Assembly: GCF_026342035.1 (NCBI RefSeq)
Contig: NZ_JAPENM010000003.1
Location: 124,001-188,000, forward strand
Direction: 5' to 3'
DNA length: 64,000 nt
From: Aldersonia sp. NBC_00410
GTDB taxonomy: Bacteria; Actinomycetota; Actinomycetes; Mycobacteriales; Mycobacteriaceae
This document shows, piece after piece, positions 41,324 through 49,435 of this stretch. The notes under the pieces are model-generated. The model was given only the letters and a program-made list of their open reading frames with translations. It was not told the DNA's origin and searched no databases. Position numbers and translations under genes: made by a program. Numbering within the stretch: position 1 is the first letter of the stretch; the number at the start of each line of letters is the position of its first letter.

Positions 41324-42652
41324 GTGACGAGCACAGCGGCCAGCACCGAGTCAGTCGAGTCGAGGGGTGTCGACCGGCAGTTGCGACCAGTCGCCGTCCT
41401 TGGCGGGAACCGGATCCCATTCGCCCGGTCCGACAAGGCGTATGCGCGCGCCTCCAATCAGGATATGTTCACCGCCGCGCTCGATGGCCTGGTCAGTCGC
41501 TTCAACCTGCAAGGTGAGCGGCTCGGTCAGGTTGTCGGGGGCGCGGTTCTCAAGCACAGCCGCGATTTCAACCTCATGCGGGAGTGCGTGCTCGGTAGCG
41601 CGCTCAGCCCGTACACGCCCGCCTACGACCTGCAGCAGGCCTGCGGCACCGGCCTGCAGTCGATCATTGCCGTCGGCGATGCGATCGCCGCGGGCCGCAT
41701 CGAGGCCGGCATCGGCGGCGGGGTGGACACCACCTCCGACGCGCCGATCGGTGTCAACGACGAGTTGCGCGAGTTCCTGCTCTCGCTCAACCGCGCGAAG
41801 ACCGCGGGTGCCCGGGTCAAGCTGCTCGGCAACGTTCGTCCGGGCATGATCGGGCTCGAGATTCCACGCAACGGGGAGCCGCGCACCGGCCTGTCGATGG
41901 GCGACCATGCCGCGATCACGGCCAAGGAATTCGGCGTTCGCCGCGAGGACCAGGACGAACTCGCCGCCGCCAGTCACCGCAACATGGCTGCCGCCTACGA
42001 CCGCGGCTTTTTCGACGATCTGGTGACTCCATTCCTCGGCCTCACCCGCGACGACAACCTGCGTCCCGACTCGTCGGTGGAGAAACTGGCCAAACTGAAG
42101 CCGGCCTTCGGTGTGCAGCTCGGCGACGCGACCATGACCGCGGGCAACTCGACCCCGCTCACCGACGGCGCGTCGGCCGCGCTGCTGGCCACCGACGAAT
42201 GGGCCGCCGAGCGCAAGCTGCCGGTGCTCGCCCATCTCGTCGACTCCGAGACCGCCGCCGTGGATTACGTGCACGGTCCGGACGGCCTGCTGATGGCGCC
42301 CACCTACGCGGTGCCGCGGCTGCTCGCGCGCAACGGACTCACGTTGGCGGACTTCGATTTCTACGAGATTCACGAGGCCTTCGCCTCGGTGGTGCTCGCC
42401 ACCCTGCAGGCCTGGGAGAGCGACACCTACTGCAAGGAGCGGCTCGGCCTCGACGCCGCGCTCGGCAGCATCGATCGCAGCAAGCTCAACGTCAACGGTT
42501 CCTCGCTCGCGGCCGGTCATCCGTTCGCCGCGACCGGCGCCCGCATCGTCGCCTCGACCGCAAAGCTGCTCGCCGAGAAGGGGTCCGGCCGGGCGCTGAT
42601 CTCCATCTGCGCCGCGGGTGGGCAGGGCGTCACCGCGATCCTGGAGCGCTAG
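41324..42652 (+). CDS. fadA2: Acetyl-CoA acyltransferase FadA2 (thiolase)
   Basis: A 442-residue thiolase. The acyl-enzyme cysteine is in YDLQQACGTGLQSIIAVG (about 105). The second-half signature is [18 protein letters not shown] (about 350). The histidine in NVNGSSLAAGHPFAATGARI (about 390) and the final cysteine in LISICAAGGQGVTAILE complete the active site. It cleaves 3-oxoacyl-CoA to acetyl-CoA and a shortened acyl-CoA, or works in reverse. AGGGAG followed by six bases favours GTG 41324 over ATG 41318, which abuts it. With FabG4 and HtdX it could form a fatty-acid module under the TetR regulator. Confidence 0.92.
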   Translation: MTSTAASTESVESRGVDRQLRPVAVLGGNRIPFARSDKAYARASNQDMFTAALDGLVSRFNLQGERLGQVVGGAVLKHSRDFNLMRECVLGSALSPYTPAYDLQQACGTGLQSIIAVGDAIAAGRIEAGIGGGVDTTSDAPIGVNDELREFLLSLNRAKTAGARVKLLGNVRPGMIGLEIPRNGEPRTGLSMGDHAAITAKEFGVRREDQDELAAASHRNMAAAYDRGFFDDLVTPFLGLTRDDNLRPDSSVEKLAKLKPAFGVQLGDATMTAGNSTPLTDGASAALLATDEWAAERKLPVLAHLVDSETAAVDYVHGPDGLLMAPTYAVPRLLARNGLTLADFDFYEIHEAFASVVLATLQAWESDTYCKERLGLDAALGSIDRSKLNVNGSSLAAGHPFAATGARIVASTAKLLAEKGSGRALISICAAGGQGVTAILER

Positions 42653-42723
42653 GCGCACACGTCGCACGCACTGCGCAGTACGCTGGAAATCGCGAATCGG
42701 CCATGCGGCGCATATCCATTGAC

Positions 42724-42775
42724 TAGCGTCCGAGGCATGGGCCGAATCGGCGTCGCGCCGGGTCCCGACGGGTAA
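42724..42775 (+). CDS. Candidate 12-codon leaderless upstream ORF before an exported-protein gene
   Basis: TAGCGT (42724-42729) is followed by seven bases and ATG 42737, which opens a 12-codon frame (MGRIGVAPGPDG) ending in TAA at 42773-42775. The exported-protein gene starts at 42804 with its own ribosome site. If the box is a promoter, the transcript would begin at this short ORF. The peptide itself is unlikely to be functional; any role would be in controlling the next gene. Confidence 0.3.
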
Positions 42776-42803
42776 AACCGCCGTCCCGATAGGAGACATG
42801 CTG

Positions 42804-43310
42804 ATGCGACGAAACCTGTTCATCCGATGCGTCACCGCCGCTGTGGCTTCGGTGACCGTACTGCTTGCGGCGCCGGCAATCGCGGCGGCTGCCCCCGCCC
42901 CTGCGCAACCCGTTTTGCCCGGCGTCGGGTTCTCGAACGGGATCGGCCACAAGGCGGAGGCACAGGGGAATTCTGTGCGGTACACCGCGACGGGCGTGCC
43001 GGGGTACCTCGGTGTCTTTCCCGGTAGCTGCCAAACCGGACTGGTAAATGCCGTGACGGCCGCCCCGATCATCGGGGGGTCGATCGCCGATTTGCTCGCA
43101 GGCAATCCGTTCGGGCTGATCACAGCCCTGCTCGAGTCGGGCTCCTTTGTTGCTTTTCACCCGTTGGTGATTGCGGATAAGGACGGCACTGTGACCGGGA
43201 CGTTCGCCAACGTGCCCACCGGCCTCTACGTGGTGGTCAGCAGTTGCACCGCGCAGGCAACCGGCCCCGCCTACGGCGCCACCGGGGTATTGGTAGTCGG
43301 CGCGCGCTGA
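42804..43310 (+). CDS. Exported protein of unknown function
   Basis: A 168-residue protein with a clear signal peptide (FIRCVTAAVASVTVLLAAPA, cleavage after IAA/AAA). The mature part contains two cysteines (FPGSCQTGLV and VVVSSCTAQATG) that may pair, hydrophobic stretches (LLAGNPFGLITALLESGSF) and a beta-rich end (PTGLYVVVSSC, TGVLVVGAR). I do not recognise the family. AGGAG lies eight bases before ATG 42804; the ATG at 42798 is too close to it. It stands alone between fadA2 and the aldo/keto reductase gene. Confidence 0.75.
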   Translation: MRRNLFIRCVTAAVASVTVLLAAPAIAAAAPAPAQPVLPGVGFSNGIGHKAEAQGNSVRYTATGVPGYLGVFPGSCQTGLVNAVTAAPIIGGSIADLLAGNPFGLITALLESGSFVAFHPLVIADKDGTVTGTFANVPTGLYVVVSSCTAQATGPAYGATGVLVVGAR

Positions 43311-43408
43311 ACCTCCGGCTCCACGCGCCTCCGACGGACGCACGGCTTTGCAATCAGGGTGATCGCACATCGTGCGCCCTTCGCGAATTCCGGGGCAGGA
43401 TGCGATGC

Positions 43409-44404
43409 ATGACTGTCCCCACCACTGCACTCGCCCCCGGTCTCGTCGTCAGCGCCCAGGGCTACGGCGCCATGTCGGTCGCTCCGGCATATGGACCCGT
43501 CGACCCGGCGGAGGCCCTTGCCACACTCCATCATTCGATCGATATCGGCGTCACCTTCATCGATACCGCCAACGTGTACGGCGAGGGTGCGAGTGAGCGT
43601 GCCGTCGGCGAGGTGCTGCGCACCCGGCGCGACGAAGTGCAGTTGGCCACCAAGTTCGGCCTCGTCGGCAATATCGCGGCGGGACAGCGCGGCATCGACG
43701 GCCGCCCCGAGCACGTCGCGGGATTCCTGGACGCCTCCCTGGAGCGGCTCGGTGTCGACCACGTCGACCTGTACTACCTGCACCGGGTGGATCCGAACGT
43801 CCCGATCGAGGAGACGGTCGGGGCGATCGCCGAACAGGTGAGCGCGGGCAAGGTGGGCCACATCGGACTTTCGGAGGCCACCGGCGACGAGCTGCGGCGC
43901 GCGCATGCCGTCCACCCGATTGCCGCGATCCAGAGCGAATGGAGCGTGTGGAGCCGCGATGTGGAGCGGGCCGTCGTCCCGACCGCCGCGGAACTGGGCA
44001 TCGGCTTCGTGCCGTACTCACCCGTCGGCCGAGGGTTCCTCACCGGCACGTTCGAACCGGGCCAAATCGGTGAAAACGACCTGCGACGCCGGTTTCCGCG
44101 CTTCGCGCCCGACGCACTGCCGGGTAACGCGAAGGTGCTCGCGGTGGTCGAGGATATTGCCGCCGAGACCGACGGGACGCCGGCGCAGGTCGTGCTCGCC
44201 TGGCTCTACGCCAAGGGCCGGGAGTTCTCGTTGCCGGTCGTGCCCATCCCCGGGACCCGGTACGCGCCGCGAGTCACCGAGAACGCGGGCGCGCTGAACC
44301 TCGACCTGACCGCCGACCAGGTGGCTCGTCTCGACGAACTCGCCGCGATCACGGTTGGTGCACGGACGGCGGACCCGACGTGGGTCTCGCTCGGCCGAGA
44401 GTGA
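43409..44404 (+). CDS. Aldo/keto reductase
   Basis: A 331-residue TIM-barrel NADPH-dependent aldo/keto reductase. The tetrad is visible: Asp and Tyr in FIDTANVYGEGASE (about 50-62), Lys in LATKFGLVG (about 80), His in DLYYLHRVDPNVP (about 118). The NADPH region is GFVPYSPVGRGFLTGTF (about 205) and PVVPIPGTRYAPRVTENAGA (about 285). It resembles the YhdN/AKR11-13 group; the substrate is unknown. CAGGA eight bases before ATG 43409 supports this start. It is not obviously in an operon. Confidence 0.9.
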   Translation: MTVPTTALAPGLVVSAQGYGAMSVAPAYGPVDPAEALATLHHSIDIGVTFIDTANVYGEGASERAVGEVLRTRRDEVQLATKFGLVGNIAAGQRGIDGRPEHVAGFLDASLERLGVDHVDLYYLHRVDPNVPIEETVGAIAEQVSAGKVGHIGLSEATGDELRRAHAVHPIAAIQSEWSVWSRDVERAVVPTAAELGIGFVPYSPVGRGFLTGTFEPGQIGENDLRRRFPRFAPDALPGNAKVLAVVEDIAAETDGTPAQVVLAWLYAKGREFSLPVVPIPGTRYAPRVTENAGALNLDLTADQVARLDELAAITVGARTADPTWVSLGRE

Positions 44405-44453
44405 CGCGAGAGTAGTCACGCCGAACCCGAGCACAACCGCGACGCAGGATCGG

Positions 44454-44900
44454 TCAGGACACGGCCTGTTTCACCAGCGCGCGCAGCCTCTTCTCCACCG
44501 CATCCGTCAAGGCGACGACGGCGAACGAAGTCGGCCACATGTCGCCGTCGTCGAGGTTGGCGTGCTCGTCGAAGTTGACGGTCGGATACCTCGTGTCGAA
44601 CTTGGATTTAGGCTGCACGAACATGACGACCTTGCCGTCGGCGTTCGCGTAAGAGGGGAACCCGTACATCGTCTTCGGTCGCAGATCGGGTGCCTCCTCG
44701 GCGACGAGCCGATGGAAGGTCGTTGCGACCTCGCTGTCGATTCCCTCGAGTGCGTCGATCGCGTCGATGCACGCCTCGAGTTCGCGGGCCTGTTTCGCCG
44801 CACCCTTGAGGCCTTTGGTCGTGCGCAACTCCTCGGCGCGCTGCTTCATCGCGGCCTTCTCGTCGGCGGAGAAACCCGTTCCGTCAGTGGTGGCGTTCAT
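44454..44900 (-). CDS. DUF1801/YdhG-like protein
   Basis: A 148-residue cytosolic protein. A basic helical N-terminus (SADEKAAMKQRAEELRTTKG) is followed by a DUF1801-like domain: RPKTMYGFPSYANADGKVVM, FVQPKSKFDTRYPTVNFDEH, and LRALVKQAVS at the end. Members of this fold are often called iron chaperone-like (YdhG/Fra) but few have been tested. TAGCGT seven bases before ATG 44900 suggests a leaderless message. Divergent from the catalase-fold-like gene (94 bp). Confidence 0.7.
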   Translation of the reverse strand: MNATTDGTGFSADEKAAMKQRAEELRTTKGLKGAAKQARELEACIDAIDALEGIDSEVATTFHRLVAEEAPDLRPKTMYGFPSYANADGKVVMFVQPKSKFDTRYPTVNFDEHANLDDGDMWPTSFAVVALTDAVEKRLRALVKQAVS

Positions 44901-44907
44901 GGTCGTC

Positions 44908-44913
44908 ACGCTA
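44908..44913 (-). promoter_or_regulatory. -10 box, probable leaderless start of DUF1801-like gene
   Basis: On the minus strand TAGCGT is followed by GACGACC and ATG 44900. No Shine-Dalgarno is present. Confidence 0.4.
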
Positions 44914-44994
44914 CGTCGCGCCGGCGTCGACCGAGCCAGGACCAGCCTCGCGTGCCGCGCGTTTCGGCATAGTCGCGCGGGGTAGCCGCCGCAC

Positions 44995-45660
44995 ATGACC
45001 GATATTGCAACTCGCGCGCTCGGCTGGCCCTTCCGGATCGGTGCGGCGCTGCGCCACGCCAGGGTGTTTCACCCCAACGGATTTCTCGCCAGTGGACGGA
45101 TCGAGCGCATTGCCGACCCGGCATTCGGTGTGCCGATCGAGTCCGGCCCGGTCCGGGTGCGTTTGTCCAAGGGAATCGGGACGCCGGGTGGACTGCCGGA
45201 CGTCGGCGGAATCGCGATCCGGCTTTCGCAACCAGAACGTTGGGACATCCTGCTCGCGACATCCGGCACCAATCCGATCGCGCGATGCGCAGTACTCCCC
45301 TCGGTGTCATGGGCGCGCGCACGATTCTCGACATTGATGCCGTTGGCTTATCAGGGACGATCCTGGCGGCTACAAGCCGAACTTGCCTCGTCGTCCCGGG
45401 ACTTTTCACTTGCGAGCCTCGAAGCCGAGATCGCCGAGCGACCGCTCGTCGTGCACCTGCGGCAGGCGGCCGGCGCCGAAGGTTTCGCAGACCTGGCGAA
45501 AGTGCGACTCGACACCGTAATCAGCACCGATGACGACGAAGCACCGCCATTCGATCCGATCCTCAACACACACGACGACGTCCGGCTGCAACCGGAATGG
45601 CTGCGGATCGTGCGCGAGGCCGCCTACGACAACAGCCGTCGCGGACGCCGGGGCACCTGA
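44995..45660 (+). CDS. Small protein with catalase-fold-like N-terminal pattern
   Basis: A 221-residue protein. The segment RVFHPNGFLASGRIERI and then VRVRLSKGIGTPGGLPDVGG followed by IAIRL follows the pattern of the catalase-like beta-barrel (H-x-x-G-x-x-x-x-G...VRxS...G-PDxxGxAxR). The distal-side histidine position would be H26. The proximal heme-tyrosine region is not recognisable, and the protein is half the length of a catalase. It may be a reduced heme peroxidase relative or have lost the cofactor. ATG 44995 is preceded by TAGCCG six bases away, a weak leaderless box. Function unknown. Confidence 0.6.
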   Translation: MTDIATRALGWPFRIGAALRHARVFHPNGFLASGRIERIADPAFGVPIESGPVRVRLSKGIGTPGGLPDVGGIAIRLSQPERWDILLATSGTNPIARCAVLPSVSWARARFSTLMPLAYQGRSWRLQAELASSSRDFSLASLEAEIAERPLVVHLRQAAGAEGFADLAKVRLDTVISTDDDEAPPFDPILNTHDDVRLQPEWLRIVREAAYDNSRRGRRGT

Positions 45661-45695
45661 GCGGTTCGGCGTAGCCGGAACGCTCCGACGTAGCG

Positions 45696-45732
45696 CTACT
45701 TCTTCGGTAGCTCCCTACTTCTTCGGTAGCTC
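45696..45732 (-). repeat. 18-bp tandem duplication across the gnd stop codon
   Basis: CTACTTCTTCGGTAGCTC occurs at 45696-45713 and again, identically, at 45715-45732. The second copy holds the gnd stop (TAG, 45715-45717) and last codons (ELPKK). The first repeats this ending downstream in another frame. Confidence 0.85.
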
Positions 45733-46743
45733 ACTGTGCCCGCCGAACGCCTTGCGCATCGCGGAGAGCACCTTGTCCGCGTAGAGCGCTTCGCCACGAG
45801 ACGAGAACCGTTGGTAGAGCGCGGTGGACAGTACGGGCACCGGCACGCCCTCGTCGAGCGCGGCGTCGACCGTCCACCGACCCTCACCGGAATCGGACAC
45901 CCGCCCGCCCATCGCCTCGAGGGTGGGGTCGGCGAACAGTGACGCCGCGGTGAGATCGAGGAGCCACGAGGCGACCACCGAGCCGCGTCGCCACACTTCG
46001 GTCACCTCGGGGATGTCGATGTCGTACTGGTAGAGCTCGGGCTGGTCGAGCGGGGTCTCCTCGGCGGAGAATTCACTCGGCGACCGCGAGCCGATATTCG
46101 CCTTGTGCAAAATGTTGAGGCCCTCGGCGTAGGCGGCCATCGCGCCGTACTCGATGCCGTTGTGCACCATTTTCACGAAGTGACCGGCGCCGGCCGGGCC
46201 GCAATGCAGATAGCCCTGCTCGGCCGGGGACGGTTCGCCGGTGCGGCCGGGGGTGCGTTCGGCGGCGTCGACACCGGGTGCGATCGATTGCAGCAACGGC
46301 TCGATATGGGCGACCTGTTCGTGCTCACCGCCGACCATCAGACAGAAGCCGCGGTCCAGGCCGAAGACCCCGCCCGACGTGCCGATGTCGATGTAATGCA
46401 GTCCCTTGGGCGAGAGCGCTTTCGCCCGTGCAATGTCCTCGTGGTAGCGGCTGTTGCCGCCGTCGATGACGATGTCGCCGGGTTCGAGCAACTCGGCCAG
46501 CTCGTTGATCACCCGTGTGGTGATGCCCGCCGGGATCATCACCCACGCGACCCGCGGCTTGTCGAGCGCGGCGACAAAATCGGCGAGGGTATTCGTACCG
46601 AGCACCGCGCCCGCGCCCTCGGCGGCGACCTCCTCGACGGCAGCGGGATTGGTGTCGAAGACGACGGCCGTGTGGCCGTCCTTCACGATCCGCCGGACGA
46701 TATTCGCGCCCATCCGACCAAGCCCGACCATTCCCAGCTGCAT
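45715..46743 (-). CDS. gnd: 6-phosphogluconate dehydrogenase, short (YqeC) form
   Basis: A 342-residue decarboxylating 6-phosphogluconate dehydrogenase: 6-phosphogluconate + NAD(P)+ gives ribulose 5-phosphate + CO2. The coenzyme fold is LGMVGLGRMGANIVRRIVKD; strand 2 ends VVFDTNPAAVEEV, with an aspartate and no N-R-S motif, which suggests NAD+ rather than NADP+ (inference). The substrate/catalytic regions are VIDGGNSRYHEDIARAK, GTSGGVFGLDRGFCLMVGG and GPAGAGHFVKMVHNGIEYG (catalytic Lys and Glu). Length and motifs fit the short YqeC-type family. GGGGTGA five bases before ATG 46743. TAGCGT at 46796-46801 (minus) is a likely -10 box. Confidence 0.93.
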   Translation of the reverse strand: MQLGMVGLGRMGANIVRRIVKDGHTAVVFDTNPAAVEEVAAEGAGAVLGTNTLADFVAALDKPRVAWVMIPAGITTRVINELAELLEPGDIVIDGGNSRYHEDIARAKALSPKGLHYIDIGTSGGVFGLDRGFCLMVGGEHEQVAHIEPLLQSIAPGVDAAERTPGRTGEPSPAEQGYLHCGPAGAGHFVKMVHNGIEYGAMAAYAEGLNILHKANIGSRSPSEFSAEETPLDQPELYQYDIDIPEVTEVWRRGSVVASWLLDLTAASLFADPTLEAMGGRVSDSGEGRWTVDAALDEGVPVPVLSTALYQRFSSRGEALYADKVLSAMRKAFGGHSELPKK

Positions 46744-46849
46744 GGCAGTCACCCCACGAGTCTGGACCCGGGGCCAGGTCCCAGCAACCGGTTCCACGCT
46801 ATTTGTGCCGACGTGTAACACCGGCGGGGGCTGCGGCGAAATCGTGAAT

Positions 46850-46896
46850 GGTTCCGTGTTGCCGCCAGACCCCCGACCCGGCGGCAGCACGGAACC
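46850..46896 (-). terminator. Strong hairpin between thioesterase gene and gnd
   Basis: Seventeen-base arms 46850-46866 (GGTTCCGTGTTGCCGCC) and 46880-46896 pair at 16 positions around a 13-bp loop. It follows the thioesterase stop by 36 bp on the minus strand, and a moderately T-rich ATTCACGATTTCGC comes after. It probably ends the fadD-thioesterase transcript. Confidence 0.7.
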
Positions 46897-46932
46897 GCCA
46901 ACGTTACGGGGAGTTCGTTCGCCGACAGCGCC

Positions 46933-47721
46933 TCAGCGGCGGCCGAGCAGCAACGTCTGCATCGCGCGCCCTATCGGTCCGGCTTCGTCGTAGAGCGCTG
47001 TCTCGGTCAATCCGATCCCGTGCGGCTGCGGCGAGGTCACCGCGTCCAGGCAGATCCACTCGCCCTCGGGCAGCCGATGCAGCGACACCGTGAGATCGGT
47101 GTTGATGAACAGATAGTTCTGCCAGTCCATCGTGGAGCTCACCCCATTGCCGGAATCGCTTGCGGCCATGGCGCGCTCCCACGGGCTCGGCGTCGTGCCC
47201 GCCACGATGGGATGGCGCAGCCGAATCCAGCAGGTCGCCGGACCGGCCTCGAGAAATGTGCCGCGGACGAACCGGTAATCGATGCCGGTGTGGAAGCCGA
47301 CCGGTTGCAGCGAGGGGAACTCCGACTCGACGCCCTGCTCGGGTCCGGGCATGGTGCCGGTCGGCCGCACCGCATCGTCGATTTCGAGCGGCGGATCGGC
47401 GCGGCGGAAGCGCCAGGCATTGGCCCGCAGCACCGGTCCGCGGTCGGCGCGCACCTCGGCCTCGAGCAACTCCACACTGCGGCCCGGCCGCGCGACCCGA
47501 GTGGTCACGGTGAGCGGTGCGAGCGGGATCGGACCGAGGATCTCCACCGCGATCCGGCCGACCTGAAATCCCTCGCGCGGCTCGCAACGTTCGATCGCAT
47601 GCGCGATCAAGGCCGACGGCGGTCCGGCGTGCTGGGCATCCGGTGACCACGGGCCCCGAGTCAGTTCGGTCGATTCGTAGCGGTCCGGGTCGGCCGGATC
47701 TCGGACGTAGAACGACTCCAT
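46933..47721 (-). CDS. Acyl-CoA thioesterase-like protein (double hotdog)
   Basis: A 262-residue protein resembling TesB-like acyl-CoA thioesterases: GPWSPDAQHAGPPSALIAHA near the start is the hotdog substrate loop, then IAVEILGPIPLAPLTVTTRV. The second hotdog holds WQNYLFINTDLTVSLHRLPE and ICLDAVTSPQPHGIGLTETA, with the conserved aspartate and G-x-G-x-T/A end motif. It would hydrolyse acyl-CoA to free acid and CoA. TAACGT seven bases before ATG 47721 supports a leaderless start there rather than the GTG three codons earlier. It begins 24 bp after the fadD-type gene, so the ligase and the thioesterase are probably coregulated. Confidence 0.8.
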   Translation of the reverse strand: MESFYVRDPADPDRYESTELTRGPWSPDAQHAGPPSALIAHAIERCEPREGFQVGRIAVEILGPIPLAPLTVTTRVARPGRSVELLEAEVRADRGPVLRANAWRFRRADPPLEIDDAVRPTGTMPGPEQGVESEFPSLQPVGFHTGIDYRFVRGTFLEAGPATCWIRLRHPIVAGTTPSPWERAMAASDSGNGVSSTMDWQNYLFINTDLTVSLHRLPEGEWICLDAVTSPQPHGIGLTETALYDEAGPIGRAMQTLLLGRR

Positions 47722-47745
47722 GCGGCTCACGTTATCGGCACGGGT

Positions 47746-49320
47746 TCACCCTGCCAGTTCGGCCCGCAGCTCGTTCTTGCGCACCTTGCCGCTCGCGTTG
47801 CGCGGCAGCTCGGGCAGCACGGTGAGCCGGCGTGGACACTTGAAGGCGGCCAACCGCGCGCGGCACCACTGTTCGATGTCGGTGTCGGTGGGCGGATCGG
47901 CGGCGTGGATCGGGACGACGACGGCATGCGGCACCTCGCCCCACCGCTCGTCCGGCACCCCCACCACGGCCACGTCGGCAATCTTGGGGTGGCCGGCAAG
48001 GACGTCCTCCACCTCCGCGCAGTACACGTTCTCCCCGCCGGAGATGATCATGTCCTTGAGCCGGTCCACGATGTAGAAGTAGCCGTCCTCGTCCTCGCGG
48101 ACGAGATCACCGGAGTGGAACCAGCCGCCGGCGAAGGCCGCTGCGGTCTCGGCGGGGTTGTTCCAGTAGCCGCTCATCACCGACGGGCCGCGGTAGACGA
48201 TCTCGCCGACCTCGCCGCGCGGCACGTCGTTCATCTCGGCGTCGACGACGCGCACCTCGACATTGAGCAGCGGTGTGCCGATCGAGCCGATCTTGCGGGC
48301 GGCGTCCTCGCCGCGCAGCACGGTGGTGATCGGGCTGCACTCGGTCTGGCCGAAGGAGGTGCTCAGCTGCGCCTGCGGGAAGGCGGCAAGCAGTTTGCGC
48401 AGCAGCGTCGTCGACGCGGGCGCCGCACCCCAGGCGATCATCTTCAGCGCCGACAGATCGCGATCGGCGAGACCGGGCACCGAGCAGATCGCCTGCCATT
48501 GTGAGGGGACGAAGAAGCACGACGAAATCCGTTCCTGGGCAAGCAGATCCACAGTTTCCGCCGGGTCGAATGCGCCGGAGCGGGCCACCACGACCCGGCC
48601 GCCGGTGAGAAACGCAGGCAGGAAGGCGGACACACCCGCGATATGGAACAACGGGGTGCCGGCCAGCCAGGTGCGGCAGTCCGTCGGCAGACCGACATGC
48701 GCGATCCGGCTGGTGGTCTGCACGAACAGGTTGTAGTGCGAGAGCACGGCGCCCTTGGGCCGGCCCGTCGTGCCCGAGGTGTACATGATGAACGCTGGCG
48801 CGTGCTCGTCCACCACCACGGCGACCGGCTCGGCGGACGCCGCCGCGAGCGCGTCCTCGTAGGCTTCGAACCCGGCGGGCAGCCCGGCCACCGGTCCGCC
48901 GAAAACCAGGCCACCGAGCAGCGCCGGTGCCGAGGGTGCCGCGTCGCGGGCCGAGTCGGTTAGCTGCGCGTCGAGGATGAGCAGCCGCGCACCGCAGTTG
49001 GTGAGCATGTAGGCGACCTCGGTCGCGACCGAGCGGAAATTCAGTGGCGCACAGATCGCGCCGATGCGGGCGCAGGCGAGATAGGTCTCGATAACTTCGA
49101 GCCCGTTGTGGGCGAGCACGGCGACCCGGTCACCGACGCCGATGCCGCGGTCGAGCATGGCGTGGGCGAGGCGGCTCACCCTGGCGTCGAGCTCGCGGTA
49201 CGAGCGCTCGGTGCCGGCCCGAGCGGAGCCTGCGGAGCGAGCCTCGGCGTTGGGGAAGCGCAGCGCGACCGCCTCGGGGATCTTGCGGGCGTGCCGGGCG
49301 ACCTGATCGCTGATCGTCAT
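47746..49320 (-). CDS. Fatty-acyl-CoA/AMP ligase (FadD type)
   Basis: A 524-residue ANL-superfamily ligase. The phosphate loop is FIMYTSGTTGRPKGAVLSHY (about 165-185). Adenine-binding motif is LSTSFGQTECSP (about 310). The hinge and ribose motifs are WFHSGDLVREDEDGYFYIVD and RLKDMIISGGENVYCAEVED. The catalytic lysine is in LPRNASGKVRKNELR. It activates a carboxylic acid as acyl-AMP and passes it to CoA; chain-length preference is not readable. Residues ~28-40 (EARSAGSARAGTERS) are encoded by the dispersed repeat and look like an insertion. GGGGG upstream supports ATG 49320. Gene order MmpL, FadD, thioesterase suggests export or remodelling of a lipid. Confidence 0.9.
   Translation of the reverse strand: MTISDQVARHARKIPEAVALRFPNAEARSAGSARAGTERSYRELDARVSRLAHAMLDRGIGVGDRVAVLAHNGLEVIETYLACARIGAICAPLNFRSVATEVAYMLTNCGARLLILDAQLTDSARDAAPSAPALLGGLVFGGPVAGLPAGFEAYEDALAAASAEPVAVVVDEHAPAFIMYTSGTTGRPKGAVLSHYNLFVQTTSRIAHVGLPTDCRTWLAGTPLFHIAGVSAFLPAFLTGGRVVVARSGAFDPAETVDLLAQERISSCFFVPSQWQAICSVPGLADRDLSALKMIAWGAAPASTTLLRKLLAAFPQAQLSTSFGQTECSPITTVLRGEDAARKIGSIGTPLLNVEVRVVDAEMNDVPRGEVGEIVYRGPSVMSGYWNNPAETAAAFAGGWFHSGDLVREDEDGYFYIVDRLKDMIISGGENVYCAEVEDVLAGHPKIADVAVVGVPDERWGEVPHAVVVPIHAADPPTDTDIEQWCRARLAAFKCPRRLTVLPELPRNASGKVRKNELRAELAG
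49221..49240 (+). repeat. Copy of the dispersed element inside the fadD-type gene
   Basis: GAGCGGAGCCTGCGGAGCGA matches 20 bases of the element at 8901-8923 (reverse complement). Here it lies antisense to the coding strand, giving a third reading (ARSAGSAR). Confidence 0.75.
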
Positions 49321-49435
49321 GCCGCCCCCGGCGCACGGCGTGGTGTCGTGAGTCACACGTACTTTCTACGCGGCCGCCGCACGGCCGATCCCGGGGACTG
49401 CGCTGGACCGCCTCGTGCTGCCTTCCTCGGTGCTC

